The notes beneath the pieces are model-generated. The model made no database searches and had not been told where the DNA came from. It worked only from the letters and a program-made list of their open reading frames with translations. A program made the position numbers and the translations under genes. From assembly GCA_010093515.1 (NCBI GenBank), contig MU001684.1, forward strand, positions 172,486 through 236,485: DNA of 64,000 bases, written 5' to 3'. The DNA comes from Lineolata rhizophorae. Lineage: Eukaryota; Ascomycota; Dothideomycetes; Lineolatales; Lineolataceae. Positions 22,446 through 34,458 of this stretch are shown here, in pieces (position 1 is the first letter of the stretch; each line of letters opens with the position of its first letter).

Positions 22446-23800
22446 GATTCCCAATGATCCGACGGTGGAGCTTCTATCGGGTTATCTTTATCCAAAACGA
22501 TGGAGAGCGACTGATAGAACATATGAACGGGAGACGCAGAATGAAAGGAGTGACCAGTATTTATGCATCGGTGCAATACTCGCCGGTCTGAAATGCTGCC
22601 TCGGATAGTGGTCGCCGGAGCAATTCCGCCAGACTTTCGACCGAGGAACGGAAGCGTGGGGGGCGGCCATCATGACGAACGCTAGGTGCGCTAACTAGTA
22701 CGTCAACCCCTCGCCAAAATCCCCAATGCAGGGTGCTAATTCCGGATCGCGCATTTGGTGAAACGAGGCGATGCTAAGCGCTTGACGGCGAGCAAGAAGT
22801 GCGGGCGAGAGGACGAACCTGCAGGTCTTCCGTGTGGTCTCTTTAAGGTTCCCGTTAGGCTGAGGCCGCCTTGACGCCTTAAGTCTTTGGCTGCATTTCC
22901 GACCCATGATGCAGTTACGTGGTCAACAGGTGACATGTGGTTGGTTTTAAGCACCTATAACAGCTTATCGGTCTTCGTTTACACATTTAAATAACACCTG
23001 ACTAAAACCAAATTAGTTAGTGTGGTCGAAGGGATTTTGGGATGCGATGCCGCACTGAGCTTTTCATGGACCCCTAATCCAAGCCGCTCTCCCGCGTACC
23101 GCAAAGAGAAGATTATGCAGTGGGCGGCGCGCCATTAGCCACGGGTACTATCATCTTGCTTCTGTTCAAACGGGAGGCCTGGAAAGGCGGCCTGTTCTCA
23201 TCAATTGGTTCGTGAGTCATTTGAGTGGCAGCCTTGCTATGTTTCAGACTGGCCAAATAAGTACTTATATACCACGCAGATTGGCAGTTTCACGATTCCT
23301 TTCCTCTTCGATTTAGTCCCTTGACTTTTGGAGTCTGCTCTTCTTACTAGTATGAAAGTTTTCCACCGTAACATTTTGCTATAAGCTCTGTCCAACACGA
23401 ATATCGTTATCCCCACACAATCATACGAAAGCCACTTCGTGGTTTCGCACTTTACGTTGTGGAAGTTCATTCCTATGTGAGTGACAAAAGTTTCGAGGTA
23501 ACCGCAAACCTGGCCAAGTGGGATGTTGTATTATTGAGATTGGATGGTTCAGTTCCCATTCTTCCTTAGTCAAAAGGCGGCTTGGCGAGGTCAACAGACG
23601 CCACCATAGTGTGTCGTGCGATCTCATGCAAAGTGTCCGCTGTTCCCTCTAGAATTATAATCTTAACAATCTGGGAGAGCCCCTTGATGTTAGGAGTGAA
23701 AGTACACTAGTCTTCTACCCTCGTTTGAAGGGTAGTTGGGTTTCGGTGTATTACGGCTACAGCCCTTCACTCCTTTCATTGCTGCTGTTCCTTTGCTTTG

Positions 23801-24738
23801 ATGTCTATGGCAGCTGCCCAAATTACTCTCTTACAAGCAGTCTTACTTGCAGCTACTCGAGGCCTCCCTTCACGTTCATCTAGCTTTTCAGCTCCTGGTA
23901 TGTCATCGTTCGTTAAATATTAATCTATTTTCCCCTTTATGAAACAGAATCCAGCTAATAGCTACAAGTCAAATTCTGAACACAATTTTACAATCTACCA
24001 CCGAAAATTGACAGTTCTGGAAGCATCATTTCATGGTCTGGAGCTATTTCCATTTCATCGAGTCTAACCACTGTGACGGCGAACGAAGCTACAGTAACGT
24101 TTGCCTATGATGTAACTATTGCGGATGAGCTGGAATCGTCATTTCTTTTTGATATATCTGGTCTTATAGTTCTTTGGATTGAGTTGAGACTCGAAGGCGA
24201 CAAGACATATACGCTGCCATTCGAAGAGGAGCAGCGTTTGGTTGAACCTGATAACTCCGAAATAATTTCAAAATAGTCTGACATAGTTAGGGGCCAACAT
24301 ATCTTGATTCGGGGCGCCATCATCCATCAGATAACCATCGATGAGGTGGGAATCTCGGTCCCCATTTCCGTCAGTGATCTATCTGCCAGATTGTCCGAAC
24401 GATCCCCTTGCTGTTCTACCCAACTTCTTCTCAAGCGTCACACAGACGGCTGCTGATACAGACACTAATTTAGGGGCAATTATTCAGTATGATCGGCAAT
24501 GGGTGGACAGCGGCAGCATCAAACTATGAACGACCTCAAACCCGCCTTTCCTACCGTAATTGATAACCTGTTTAGCCCGGCCTCCGACGTCGTTGGTCTA
24601 ACTTACGATTTCGAGACTGGGCTCCAAGAACCTGACAGAAGGCGGACTTCGTGTCATCTCACATGCATATCCGCGACGAGCATATCAACACGAGAAGTCT
24701 CCTGCGCGACTTCGCCAATCCCGACGCCGCCGTCGTGG
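23801..24738 (+). pseudogene. Decayed gene with a signal-peptide-like start, unrecognised family
   Basis: The ATG at 23801 opens MSMAAAQITLLQAVLLAATR, a good signal peptide, followed by a GTATGT donor at 23898. Downstream, protein-like stretches continue in changing frames: one at about 24010-24273 (contains TVTFAYDVTIADELESSF) ends at a TAG at 24274 but stays open in the same frame beyond it to about 24400; another frame then carries PNFFSSVTQTAADTDTNLGA; a third carries AFPTVIDNLFSPASDVVGLT. No acceptor joins the first exon to the next stretch in frame. I do not recognise the family. A Ser/Thr/Pro-rich region follows to about 24740. Repeated frame changes with preserved coding character point to a once-functional secreted protein now broken. 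Confidence 0.45.
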
Positions 24739-25010
24739 TAAGGCTTCAGGGCCCGTGAGCGCATCTCCGGCTCGTCTTAGTCGGAATCTTGGAGAGATTA
24801 GACGAGTTTCAGAATTTCCTATGATATGAGGGTTTTGCTCGGTTGCCAGTATCGCAGTCGGCACGCGTTTCGAATCCGACTAATACTACGACAATGGGAG
24901 GGTGAACAAAAAACCGGCTAAGGATAGAACCGACAAGTGCGGTGAAGATGAGCAGCACAACTGAAACTTCAGAAACAGGTATAGCTTAGACAACAGCAAA
25001 ACCTGCTCAC

Positions 25011-25272
25011 TGGTATTTCAAGGTGGCTAAACCTGGGGCAGTAACCGAACCCGAGTTTAAGAGGTTTATGAATGATCTCGATGGAAGGTGCAGGTGTTCC
25101 AATTTTTGCCGAAAGTATCCATGATTACCGCTGGTACAGCTACTCGCAAGTTGACGATATCCAGGCTAATTGAAATATTATACGGTCCATTGTGCAGGAG
25201 GTGGATGCTCCCCCGAGAGAAGAAGATGACATGTTTAAAGTCCTAGAGGAAGCAAGATCCACTCGTTTATAG
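25011..25272 (+). pseudogene. C-terminal fragment of a decayed gene (one frameshift, one premature stop)
   Basis: Frame 1 reads WYFKVAKPGAVTEPEFKRF and on to NDLDG at 25085. One extra base near 25086 shifts the continuation to the next frame, which reads GAGVPIFAESIHDYRWYSYS. That frame meets a TGA at 25171 and runs open again to a TAG at 25270-25272. The amino-acid texture (aromatic-rich core, acidic end) is clearly protein-like. It probably belongs to the same lost gene as the fragment at 23801-24738, on the same strand. It could be a domain that accompanies fungal secreted hydrolases, but I cannot name it. Confidence 0.45.
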
Positions 25273-26018
25273 TAGGTTCATTAACCACTGCCATCTTCCG
25301 ACGTTATGAACATAACTGTTAGTGGCAACACTGCGCAAATAGACTTTCATTATGTTGTTAAGTCTGATTTGGCTTAGCACGACAACATGCAAATATCATG
25401 CAACTCTCATCTTAAGATCATTAAGTATTAACGGCTTCATTTTTGAAGCTATTGTTGGACTCTGGCTTTCAATCAAACCTAAGATGCGCTGAGACCTAAG
25501 TAACATAGCAAACTTAAAATCACCAGCTATGAAACTACACTTGAGCATGCGGTTACACAGTCACCCAAACTATAGTGCACCAGAACACAGTTAGCACCAT
25601 AGCCATCTCGTAATGACATAAGGACTTATTCTAACCTCCAAATTCCATTAGTTCTTATAGCATCTGGTAGCATTCGCGCACATGGAAAGCCATCCAACCA
25701 CAATCATAAACTTGCCCGCAAACGTAAAGAAAGTATGCTTCTCAAAAATTCCTGTTTAGTGTACAATATGACTTTACATATAGACACCGGTTGCCGTCCT
25801 CCGCACACGAACCATTCATCCCTGGAAATGCTAATCTTCACTCATCATTGCACTGTTGTCACACGCAACAGGCACATCGAAAACCCATACCTTCTCCCCT
25901 AGCCATCCCGTCTTGTGTATCTAAGAACCTCAAAGGAAAAGCAACAATGAACAAGCAGCAAAAATGGGGGCTTCACCTAACGCACAAAACCACCCATCCA
26001 ATGGTACATGACGTCCCT

Positions 26019-27612
26019 TCACAGCTTCTTCATAACAGCTTCGGCGTACTCGGATGTCTTGGCCTTACCACCTAGGTCGCCCGTAATGGTCTGTAGGTAC
26101 GGCGATCGTCAGCACGACAGCACTTCGCCATCAAAAGTATTAAATTCCCGGAGCTAGAAGAAAAGAAGAAAAACTTGCCTTGCCCTCCGCCAGCACCGCA
26201 AAGATGGCGTTCTGAATCCTATCCGCGAACTCGTTGAGCCCCATGTGCTGCAACATCATGATCGAACTGAGTAGCAACGCCGTCGGGTTGGCGAGGCCCT
26301 TGCCCGCAATATCTGGCGCGGAGCCGTGCACGGCTTCAAAGATGCTGCACTCGTCGCCGATGTTACCGGATGGCGTCAGGCCTAGCCCGCCAATCAGCCC
26401 CGCGCACATGTCGGACAAGATGTCGCCGTACAGATTGGGCATGACGAGCACCTTGTCGTTGTACGGGATCGGGTCCGTCACGATCTTGAGGCAGGTGTTG
26501 TCGAGCAGCTCGGCGTCGAACTCGATGTGAGGGAACTCCTTGGCCACGTCGCGGGCCGTGTTGAGGAAGAGGCCGTCCGACATCTTCATGATGGTGGCCT
26601 TGTGCACGGCGCGCACCTTGCGCTTGCCCACCGCGTCGGCGTGCTGAAAGGCGAAGCGGAGCACCCGCTCCGAGGCCTCGCGGGTGATCAGCTTGATCGA
26701 TTGCACCACGCCGTCCACCACCACGTGCTCGATGCCGCTATACTCGCCCTCGGTGTTCTCGCGAATCAGCACAGTGTCCACGTTGTCGTACGGCGTCTTG
26801 TAGCCCGCGATGGACTTGCAGGGCCGCACGTTGGCGAAGAGGTTGAACGTCCGGCGCAACGTTAGGTTCAGCGAGACGTGGCCTTTGCCGACGGGAGTCT
26901 GGTAGCCAAAAGCGAGTGATCATGTGGTTAGCTGCTAGTTTATCTTTACTAGACTACGAGTGGGACGGGAGGGTCCTACGGCAAGAGGTCCTTTGAGCGC
27001 GACGTAGTTGCGCGTCACGCTATCGATGGCTTCTTCGGGGATCACGGTCCGGCCATCCTTGAGGCGCGGCGTCACGTCGACGGCTTCCCACTTGATGGGG
27101 ACCTTTTAAGGTGGTCAGTTTGTTGCCTGCAATTCGTCGGTGGTTTTGGTAGGCTTACGTTTGCGGCGGCGAAGATGTCCTTGACGGATTGAGAGATCTC
27201 AGGCCCGATGCCGTCGCCCTCAATCAAGGTGACAGTGAATTTACCCTGACGCGTGCGGTTCTTTCGTCAGTCGAGGGGTTTATTCCCGTTGATAGCCGCG
27301 CACTGTACTCCTCGTAAAGCTTGGATTCAATTGCTGGCGTTCAATTGGCCTCGAAAAGGGCCAGGTGGCGGCGTACATCGTTCCCTTTCGTGCCCTTGAA
27401 CTTGGCAACCTTGTCCTGCTCCGGGATGGAATAGAATCGCTTCTGCGTCTGCTTGACTAGACAGTTAGCCTCGACGGAACGATGCAGCAGCCATTGACGG
27501 AATAATGCATCCGCATACGGACCTGGAAGAATGCCGGGGCTCTCCGCTGGGCCGCGACCGCCTGGCGCAAGCACTGGCGGGCCGGCGCGGCGAGCGAGCG
27601 GGTAGCTAACAT
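26019..27612 (-). CDS. idh2: NAD-dependent isocitrate dehydrogenase, subunit 2, mitochondrial
   Basis: Six exons (27612-27523, 27448-27377, 27245-27159, 27102-26980, 26898-26179, 26090-26019) give 387 residues. Residues ~1-35 are an Arg/Ala-rich mitochondrial presequence ([20 protein letters not shown]). The dehydrogenase fold follows with [33 protein letters not shown], the substrate motif [14 protein letters not shown], and the nucleotide-site region [19 protein letters not shown] and [13 protein letters not shown]. It catalyses NAD-linked oxidative decarboxylation of isocitrate in the TCA cycle, as a heteromer with IDH1. The last intron has a GC donor (GCAAGT at 26178-26173) in place of GT. 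The exon 1/2 junction is the least certain: the CAG acceptor before 27448 was chosen; an AAG three bases earlier would add one residue. Confidence 0.93.
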
Positions 27613-27995
27613 GGTGGTGGCGGGCGGACGAGCAGGGCCAATTGCAGAGAAAGGGAGGGGAAGGAGGCCGCGCAAAGAAAGTGCCAGGCAGTGCAGGCAG
27701 GGAGCGTGGCGGAGGCGAGGGCGAAGGCGAGGAAGGGAGACAGAGGAAAGGCGAGGTGGGGATGTTGTGGGTTGGACTCTGGGAGCTTCGACGATAACAA
27801 AAGCAACTTTTGCAGCGCCCAAGCCACGTCGAGGCAGGGATGCCTCGGCCGGGCGGCCGGGCGGTGCCGGGGGCTCCAAACCTCCGACGCACCGCGACGC
27901 CGGCGTCGTGCCCTCGTCCAGTCCACGACGCAACAACACCACACCGCTCGCCTCCACGCCTCCACGCGCCCCGCCAAAGCACCGCCTCGCCGGCC
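27613..27995. promoter_or_regulatory. Divergent promoter region (IDH2 / SEC5)
   Basis: 383 bp separate the two start codons. The IDH2-proximal half (27645-27770) is strongly purine-rich on the + strand, so the IDH2 leader is pyrimidine-rich as usual in fungi. Any shared control is inferred from the spacing only. Confidence 0.5.
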
Positions 27996-30900
27996 ATGGC
28001 GGACCTCGAGCGCGACCTGCGCAACCACTACAACCTGCGGACGCTGACGCCCGAGCGGTGGCCCGACGAGAAGGACGCCAGCAGCGACGACGACGGCGAG
28101 GTCGAGTACACCAACGCGACGGCGTCGCGGCGCCTCAGCCGGCGGCCCAAGTCGCGGTACTCGGCGCTAGAGCGTGCGTCCAGCTCGCGCGCCAGCATCC
28201 CCAACTCGCAGCGCACCAAGGACGGCATCGAGAACCTTGTGCAGAAGGACGAGCCGGACCCGCTGGGCGCCGCCGCCTCGGTGGTCCAAGTGCTCCGCTC
28301 CCGGGGCCTGCCCGTCGAGCAGGATTCCAAATTGCGTGCGTACAACACGTATATTCTGTATATTTCAGAAACACCCGATTTGGCCTCGCGCTAATGTCCT
28401 ACTACTCGCAGGCAACCGCTTCCTTCTCTCCTCCACCACCTTCTCTCCCGCTCTCTTCCTCTCCCAGGTCCACAGCGACGCCTCTACCGAATCGCTCTTG
28501 CAGGGCCTCGACTTCCTCTCGCGCTCCATCGAGAAGAAGTCGGCTTCGCTCAAGGTCCTCGTCGAGTCTAACTTCGAGCGCTTCGTCCGGGCAAAGGCCA
28601 CCATTGACAATGTCTATACCGAGATGCGTAGCCAGGGCGCTGAGCCTGCTGGCGACGGCCAGCAGCGGCCGGGAAGCGCCGGCCGCCCGCAATCGCGCCA
28701 CGCCAACAAGTCCGGCGGCCCCGGCCACTTCCGCTCTGCCAGCAGCCAGCAGCAACTGAGTCCGACTGGCGGCGGCTTGCAGTCCGAGAAACGTAAGAAC
28801 GCGCTGACCAAGGAGAGCGAGTATGGGGTGCTGGGGCTCAAGACGCCCATTCTCGAGGCGGCGGTCAAGGCCGAGGAAGTGTGGGGCCCCGCGCTGGGCG
28901 GGCAGGAGCGCGAAGAAATGCTCAAGGCGGTGCTGGCTTCGGTGGAACGCAACCGGGACCTGTTCGAGATCGGACCCGCCTTGCGCGATGCGATCAAGCG
29001 GCGCGACTACGACGCCCTAGTCGAGGAACACACTCGCGCCCACCGCTGCGCCACTGACGCGCGCTTCATCGTCGACAACGCTGTCGCGAACCGCATGCCC
29101 GTCACGGACCCACAGATTCATCAGATCATCGTCACGGCTCGCATGTGGTCCGATGTGCAGGAACAGATCGAGCAGTTCAAGCGTTTCGCGTGGGCACGAT
29201 TGGCGGGCTCACAGTTCCCGTCCCACTCCCGCCCAGGCGCGCCGGCCGACGAGGCCCGCTCTGAGGAGTACATGCAGCTCATGGGCATCTTGCTAGAGCT
29301 CGGTGTCGAGGACAACCCCATCTGGTACTGGCTCATGACGCGCTACGACTTCCTCAAATCCAAGATCCAGTCCACGGCCGAGCGATCCCGCGTCGAGATC
29401 GAGATCCTGCGCCGCCGCCTAGCCAACGGGGACAAGCCCGCCCCCCGCACGCTGGCCATGCACCTGCGCTCCGTGTCCGGCGAGCGTCCGGGCGAGACCC
29501 CGCGCCCCACCAGCAACACGATGGACACGCCACAGGTGCTCGAGTTCTGGGAGCACGTGTACCTGTCCCTGAGTGCGCTGCTGTCCACGTCGGGCGGCGT
29601 GCTGGGTGAAGTCATCGAGTTCTGGGACATCGCGAAGTCCTTTATCGACGGTAAGGCGCAGCGCAGCCTGCCGATGGGCATCGACGGCGCCAGCGCCCGA
29701 CATCACCGCCTCAGCGCCGACGATATCGGCTTGCTCGTCACCGAAATGGCAAACGTCTTTGATATGATCCGCGAGTCCGTCTTCGGCTTCTTCTCGGACC
29801 CGCCCATCGACGACATTAGCCTGCTGCTGTCGCCAGCGCCCGGCACGCCCGACACGCCGCGCACGCCGCTCTCGGCCTCGATCAACGGCCTGCTCAGCCC
29901 GACGTCGGCCGGCCCGTCGGCCGACGCCCGCTTCGATCCGGCCAACATGCCGCCGCCGTCGCCGTCGCGCGGCGAGCCCTGGGAGAAGTACGCCTTCTGG
30001 CCGCCGCACGCCAACGCGCTCTCAGGCACGCACTACCTCAACCGGCTGCTGGTGCTGGTGGGCGCTGCGGTCGGCGAGATGGCGGCGTCGAGCGTCGTGC
30101 GCGAGGGCGGTATGCGGCAGGACGCGCTGCGGGCGCTGGTCGGCGGCGTGCGCGAGCGCTGCGTGCAGGCCGTGTGCGCGGCGTGGGGCGCGGACCTCGA
30201 GGCGCTGTGCAAGGCGTCGGCGAACGGGGCGGCGGGCGGCGGGCTCGAGGACTGGGAGAGGTGCCTGCCGGAGCGCAGGGATCTGACGCGCATGCCGGCG
30301 AGGTTCGCTGCGTTCGAGGCGCACCTGCTGGGGTCGGTGCAGAGGATTCTGTTCGTGAGCGAGGCTATGAGTAGGAATGGCGCGAGCGAGGTGATCGTGC
30401 CGCCGAGCGCCAAGTTGCTCCAGTTGGTGAGGAGTAGCTTCTTTGGAGGGTTGTATAAAGTCATTGGTGGAATGGTGGAGTGTGCGGAGAGGGGAGTAGC
30501 GAGGAGGGGAGTGGGCGAGGGAGGCGCTAGGGTGGTTGCGGGCTGGAATGAGGAGGAGGATGGGTTGACGGTGCCGTTGATGGGGAATGGAGAGGCTGGT
30601 GCTAGGAGCGGTGCTGGCGGGCTGGGATATGGGCCAAATAGGGTGGGTGATTTTAGTACCCTTTTGTTTGGGATTTGTTTTCTCTCATTTGCATCATTCC
30701 CTATGCTTCTAGTATGGATCATTTATGCTAACACTGGCAGGGCCGGCCTTCAAAGAACGTACGCATCCTACTTACCCTATCCAACCTACAACACATGCGC
30801 GCCGACACGGTGCGGAATCTCATATCGACTTTCGAAACCAACTTCTCGGTCAAGGTATCCGACGAGGATAAGGCGGCGCGTGAGCTTCTCGGGCAGATTG

Positions 30901-31610
30901 ATGCGCGCCTCTTCCAGGCATACGTGGCGCCAATCGCGGAGCGCATCGCGGCGTGCGTGACGGCCAAGATCACATCCGCCGGGTGGTGCCCGCCCGACGC
31001 GCCGCGGCCGGCCGACGCGTCCCAATACGTCTACGACATCCTGCTCGACCTGGTGGTTGTGCACACGGAGGTATCGACGACGGCGGCGCCGCTGACGGGG
31101 CCCATTCTCAAGTACCTGCTCGAGCGGTTGACGAAGGCTATGAAGAACGCGCTCACGCAGCGTCCGCGGTACAACCTGCACGCCCTCATGCAAGCTACGC
31201 TGGACGTGGAGTTCATGGCGCAGACGCTGGGCAATTACACGACGGACGGCGCGAGTCAGCTGCAGAGCGACATCTACGTCAGGCTGGACGAGCGGACGGA
31301 TGCGGAGGCGAGAGGCAGGCTGCAGGCCGAGTTGCCGCATTTGAGGTCGATTTTGAAGGGGTTGAGGGAGCGGACGAAGGGCGAGTTGTGAGTTGCTGAC
31401 CCATTTGTTCGACCTAGCTATCCCGCACCCTCTCCTATCCCTGCGCTACTACATTGCGTTGCTTGCTTTTGACGTCCTTGCTCTGGATGATTGACTAACT
31501 TGATTTTTCCCCTCCCATACAGCGCATGCTTCAAACGGAGCCGGGGTTACACGCAGGGACAACACGGCCAAAGCCAGCAGGGCTCGGCTAGACCGCCTTC
31601 GAGACCGTAA
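27996..31610 (+). CDS. sec5: Exocyst complex subunit SEC5
   Basis: Four exons (27996-28335, 28412-30642, 30741-31387, 31523-31610) give 1101 residues. Starts MADLERDLRNHYNLRTLTPE; residues ~1-100 are charged and disordered. The SEC5 signature follows: DPLGAAASVVQVLRSRGLPV, then NRFLLSSTTFSPALFLSQVH and LLQGLDFLSRSIEKKSASLK across the first junction. The long remainder is helical, as in CATCHR-type tethers, with a Pro/Ser-rich loop near residues 570-610. The third junction restores GRPSKNVRILLTLSNLQHM. The last exon adds a short basic tail (FACFKRSRGYTQ) and ends at TAA 31608; without it the ORF would stop at a TGA inside the GTGAGT donor. SEC5 is a core exocyst subunit that links vesicle tethering to polarised growth. 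Confidence 0.93.
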
Positions 31611-32768
31611 GTATTGGAGGAACCCTATGGGCGAGCGGTGGGCGAAGTTGAGTGGATGAGATCCGCTACTTCAGTGCACTTGTAGCAGGTTGTTCAAGGG
31701 GAAGGAGGTCCCGATCGTCATCCTGGAAAAGACAAGAGGAGTAAGGAAGGTGCTGGTGGGTTAGAACGGAGCGGGCGACGGGACCGGCGGCTTGCGTGCA
31801 CGGATCGTTAGGATCGTATCCTTCGCTGAGCTGACTTGGTGGGTGGTGTTCTTGGAGAATGGCTTCCTTTTAGCCTTTACTTTTCGTCTCCCTTTTTTGC
31901 TGGCGACGGGTCCCCGCTTGACACCACTTCCCGCATATTTAAGCTATTGCATTGGCGAGCGAGTTTGTTTCTAGGTAGATTCGGTCTTTCTCGTCCCTTG
32001 CAGGACTGGCTTTCTCTCATTGTTGGCGAGAGTCGAAGCTAGCTTAGTTTGTTTCTAGATACCCGGAATTGTATTGGAGTTGTCTGATGTGCGTTCGCGC
32101 CATGACGTCGTGATAGAGATTTTGGGATTGGGAACATGTGGTTTGGGTTGGGGTGCGTCGGAAACGAGAAAGGAGTCTGGATCTCTATTCGCGTGCAATT
32201 GGTGAGTCGAATGGGCGTTGGTCTATTTCAGCATGTTGGATAAGGGCGCATGCCCGTCTGTACGCGCCTTCTAGTCTGTCGTGAACCTCGCAAACTGTTC
32301 TGCCTACCTAACGACGGTGGAAGTCGAACATGGTGTTGGGCCCCGGACGTCACCAGCCACACCCGCGCGTAGCGCCGCGCGCCGCCCAGCTTTCGAGTTC
32401 TGACCACTCCCTTGCCTCATCCGCCCTCCCTTCTCACCTCACCACCCACATGCTTTCTCCCCCGCTCCGCGTCGCGCCGTATTTGTTACGCCTCTTCCCG
32501 CGATATCTTCTTCCCACTTTCGCTTCTTTTGCGCCAGCACGGCCGCCATGATTTCCTTCCGCGCGCGTCTTTTTTAGTAGCACGGAGTAGCCTCGCCGTT
32601 GCCGCCAACGCGCCGCCTGTCTCACCCGCCGCATCCCGAGCCCCGGCATTGTTCTCCTTCGAGTCTGCGCGCCGGCCCACGCACCGTCAAGAACATTAAT
32701 ATAGGCGCCCACGGAGATCTATCCGCACCTACACTGCCTGTCCGGCCTCTCCTTCGCTCTCCAGCGCT
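31611..32768. other. Intergenic region upstream of the SRF1-like gene
   Basis: About 1.2 kb. The first part is the SEC5 3' region. From about 32340 the sequence is C/T-rich, with an ATTAATATAGG at 32695-32705 shortly before the ATG at 32769. No gene is seen. Confidence 0.45.
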
Positions 32769-34458
32769 ATGACGGCGCCCGACGCCGGCGCCGGCGGAGC
32801 CAACACCACCACTACCCACGGAAACACCAACACCAACGGCGCCAATGGCATTGATACGATCGCGGCGACCGCGCCTGGCGCCACGCACCTCCATCCTTCC
32901 TCGGCGCACCAGCAGCCGCAGCCGCCGCCACAGCAACAACATGACCATCAAGGACCAGCGACAACCGCGCCGCCCCCAACTTCGGGTGGGCGGCCACGCT
33001 CCGGCACCAGCACACCCGGAATCCCACGCTCCAAGTCGCATTCTATTTCGTCGCGGTTGTCGTCGAATGCACCGCCAAGTACGGCGGCGACGAGTAGGGG
33101 GTGGGGCATGGGAGGAGGGGATGGCGGAGCGGCGGACAGTCGGGATAGGAATAGGGCGGTGAGGACGCTACCTCGTAAGTGCGCCCTTTTACTTTCATGA
33201 TGTGTAGGAGACTGGTAGGCAAGGAGGAGGAGAGGAGTATGAAGTGCATTCATTCCGAGCCGTTGGGCCGCAAGGCTGCCACCTACAAGTCATACCTCTC
33301 TTCATCAAAGGCGTCCCTTATTAATAATGCCACCACACAGCCTGGATCCGCTCTGTCGAAGATGACGAGGACGAACTACCCGCCCCTCCCTACCCCAGCC
33401 ACGCTGCCCACCACCACTATCTCCCGGCCCCAAAACCTAACGCCGTTCCCGGCCGCGCCTATGACCACGAGCGCGAACGCACACCCGTCACCATCTCGTC
33501 CCCCATGTCCGAGAACGCCTCCAAATGGCAGCGATTTGCGCACGCAACAACGGTGCGCGGCCTGGGTGGCGGCATCGGGCTGGGTACAGGCTATGACGAC
33601 GACGTCGGCAGCGGCGGCAGCGGCGGCTTCTTTATGTCCGGCGGCGGCGGGGTTGCCTCGGCGGGCACGTCCCCCGAGCGGCGCACCACGACCGATGGCC
33701 CGGATGGAGGTGTATCCGTCATGCCCCACTCCGAGGTGGTCGACGACAACTGGCTGCGGCAAAACATGCCGGACCTAGAGAAGCCGTGGCAACCCGAAGA
33801 CCTGGCGTTGCTCGATCGCGAGCGCAGCGGCGGCACGGGCCGCCACTACTGGCTGTTCAGCCCGCGGGGCCGGCGGGCCAAGCTGAAGCAGTGGCGGCGC
33901 ACCCTGCTGCGCAATCCAATGGTGCCCTTGCTGGTCCGGCTGACGGTGCTGATGTTCAGCGTGCTGGCCATGGCGCTGGCGGCGGCCATCTTCAACAAGG
34001 CGAACCAGTCGGGCTGCTCGCGGGGCAGCTCGACGTGGCTGGCGCTCGTGGTGGACGCCGTGGCCATCGCCTACACGTGCTGCATCACGTGGGACGAGTA
34101 CACGTCGAAGCCGCTGGGCCTGCGGTCGCCGCGCGCCAAGATGCGCCTCATCTTCCTCGACCTCTTCTTCATCGTCTTCGACAGCGCGAACCTGTCGCTC
34201 GCGTTTGAGGCGCTGACGGACGAGCGCTGGGCCTGCCGCAGCGGCATCATCGCCGACGACGCGGCGCCCTTGCCCAGCGAGAACGGCGAGCCCATCTCCC
34301 AGGCCGCTATCGACAACCTCACGACGTGCCCATTCAATCATTACATTTGCGTCAGGCAAAAGGCGCTAACTGCTACGCTACTAATTGCTTTGCTAGCGTG
34401 GTTGGTGACGTTTGCGATTAGCACGTTGAGGGTTGTCGAGAGGGTGGTGTCGAGGTAG
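32769..34458 (+). CDS. Four-pass membrane protein, SRF1-like (phospholipase D regulator family)
   Basis: Two exons (32769-33174 and 33341-34458; 166-nt intron) give 507 residues. The first ~230 residues are disordered (Thr/Asn, Pro/Gln/His and Gly rich). The junction restores RTLPPWIRSVEDDEDELPAP. A conserved MSENASKWQRFAHATTVRG follows, then a WLFSPRGRRAKLKQWRRTLL segment leading into the membrane part. Four hydrophobic helices are visible: one after NPMVPLLVRLTV, one at STWLALVVDAVAIAYTCCI, one at MRLIFLDLFFIVFDSANLSL, and one at ALTATLLIALLAWLVTFA. The architecture and the DEYTSKPLGLRS loop match fungal proteins annotated as Srf1, the yeast regulator of phospholipase D Spo14. The family call is from memory and is moderately sure; the four-helix topology is seen directly. 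Confidence 0.75.

Larger units (their letters stand above)
22446..26018. other. Gene-poor AT-rich block with decayed gene remains
   Basis: About 3.6 kb, with no intact gene seen. Sequence is AT-rich and stops are frequent in all frames. The stretch 23801-25272 holds the two decayed fragments annotated separately. The flanks (22446-23800 and 25273-26018) contain only short chance frames. Confidence 0.55.

Noticed and set aside
33175-33340. A protein-like reading (contains HSFRAVGPQGCHLQVIPLF) inside the intron of the SRF1-like gene
   Set aside because: No donor follows it in a usable position, and skipping it joins the flanking exons in frame into the conserved PPWIRSVEDDEDE segment.
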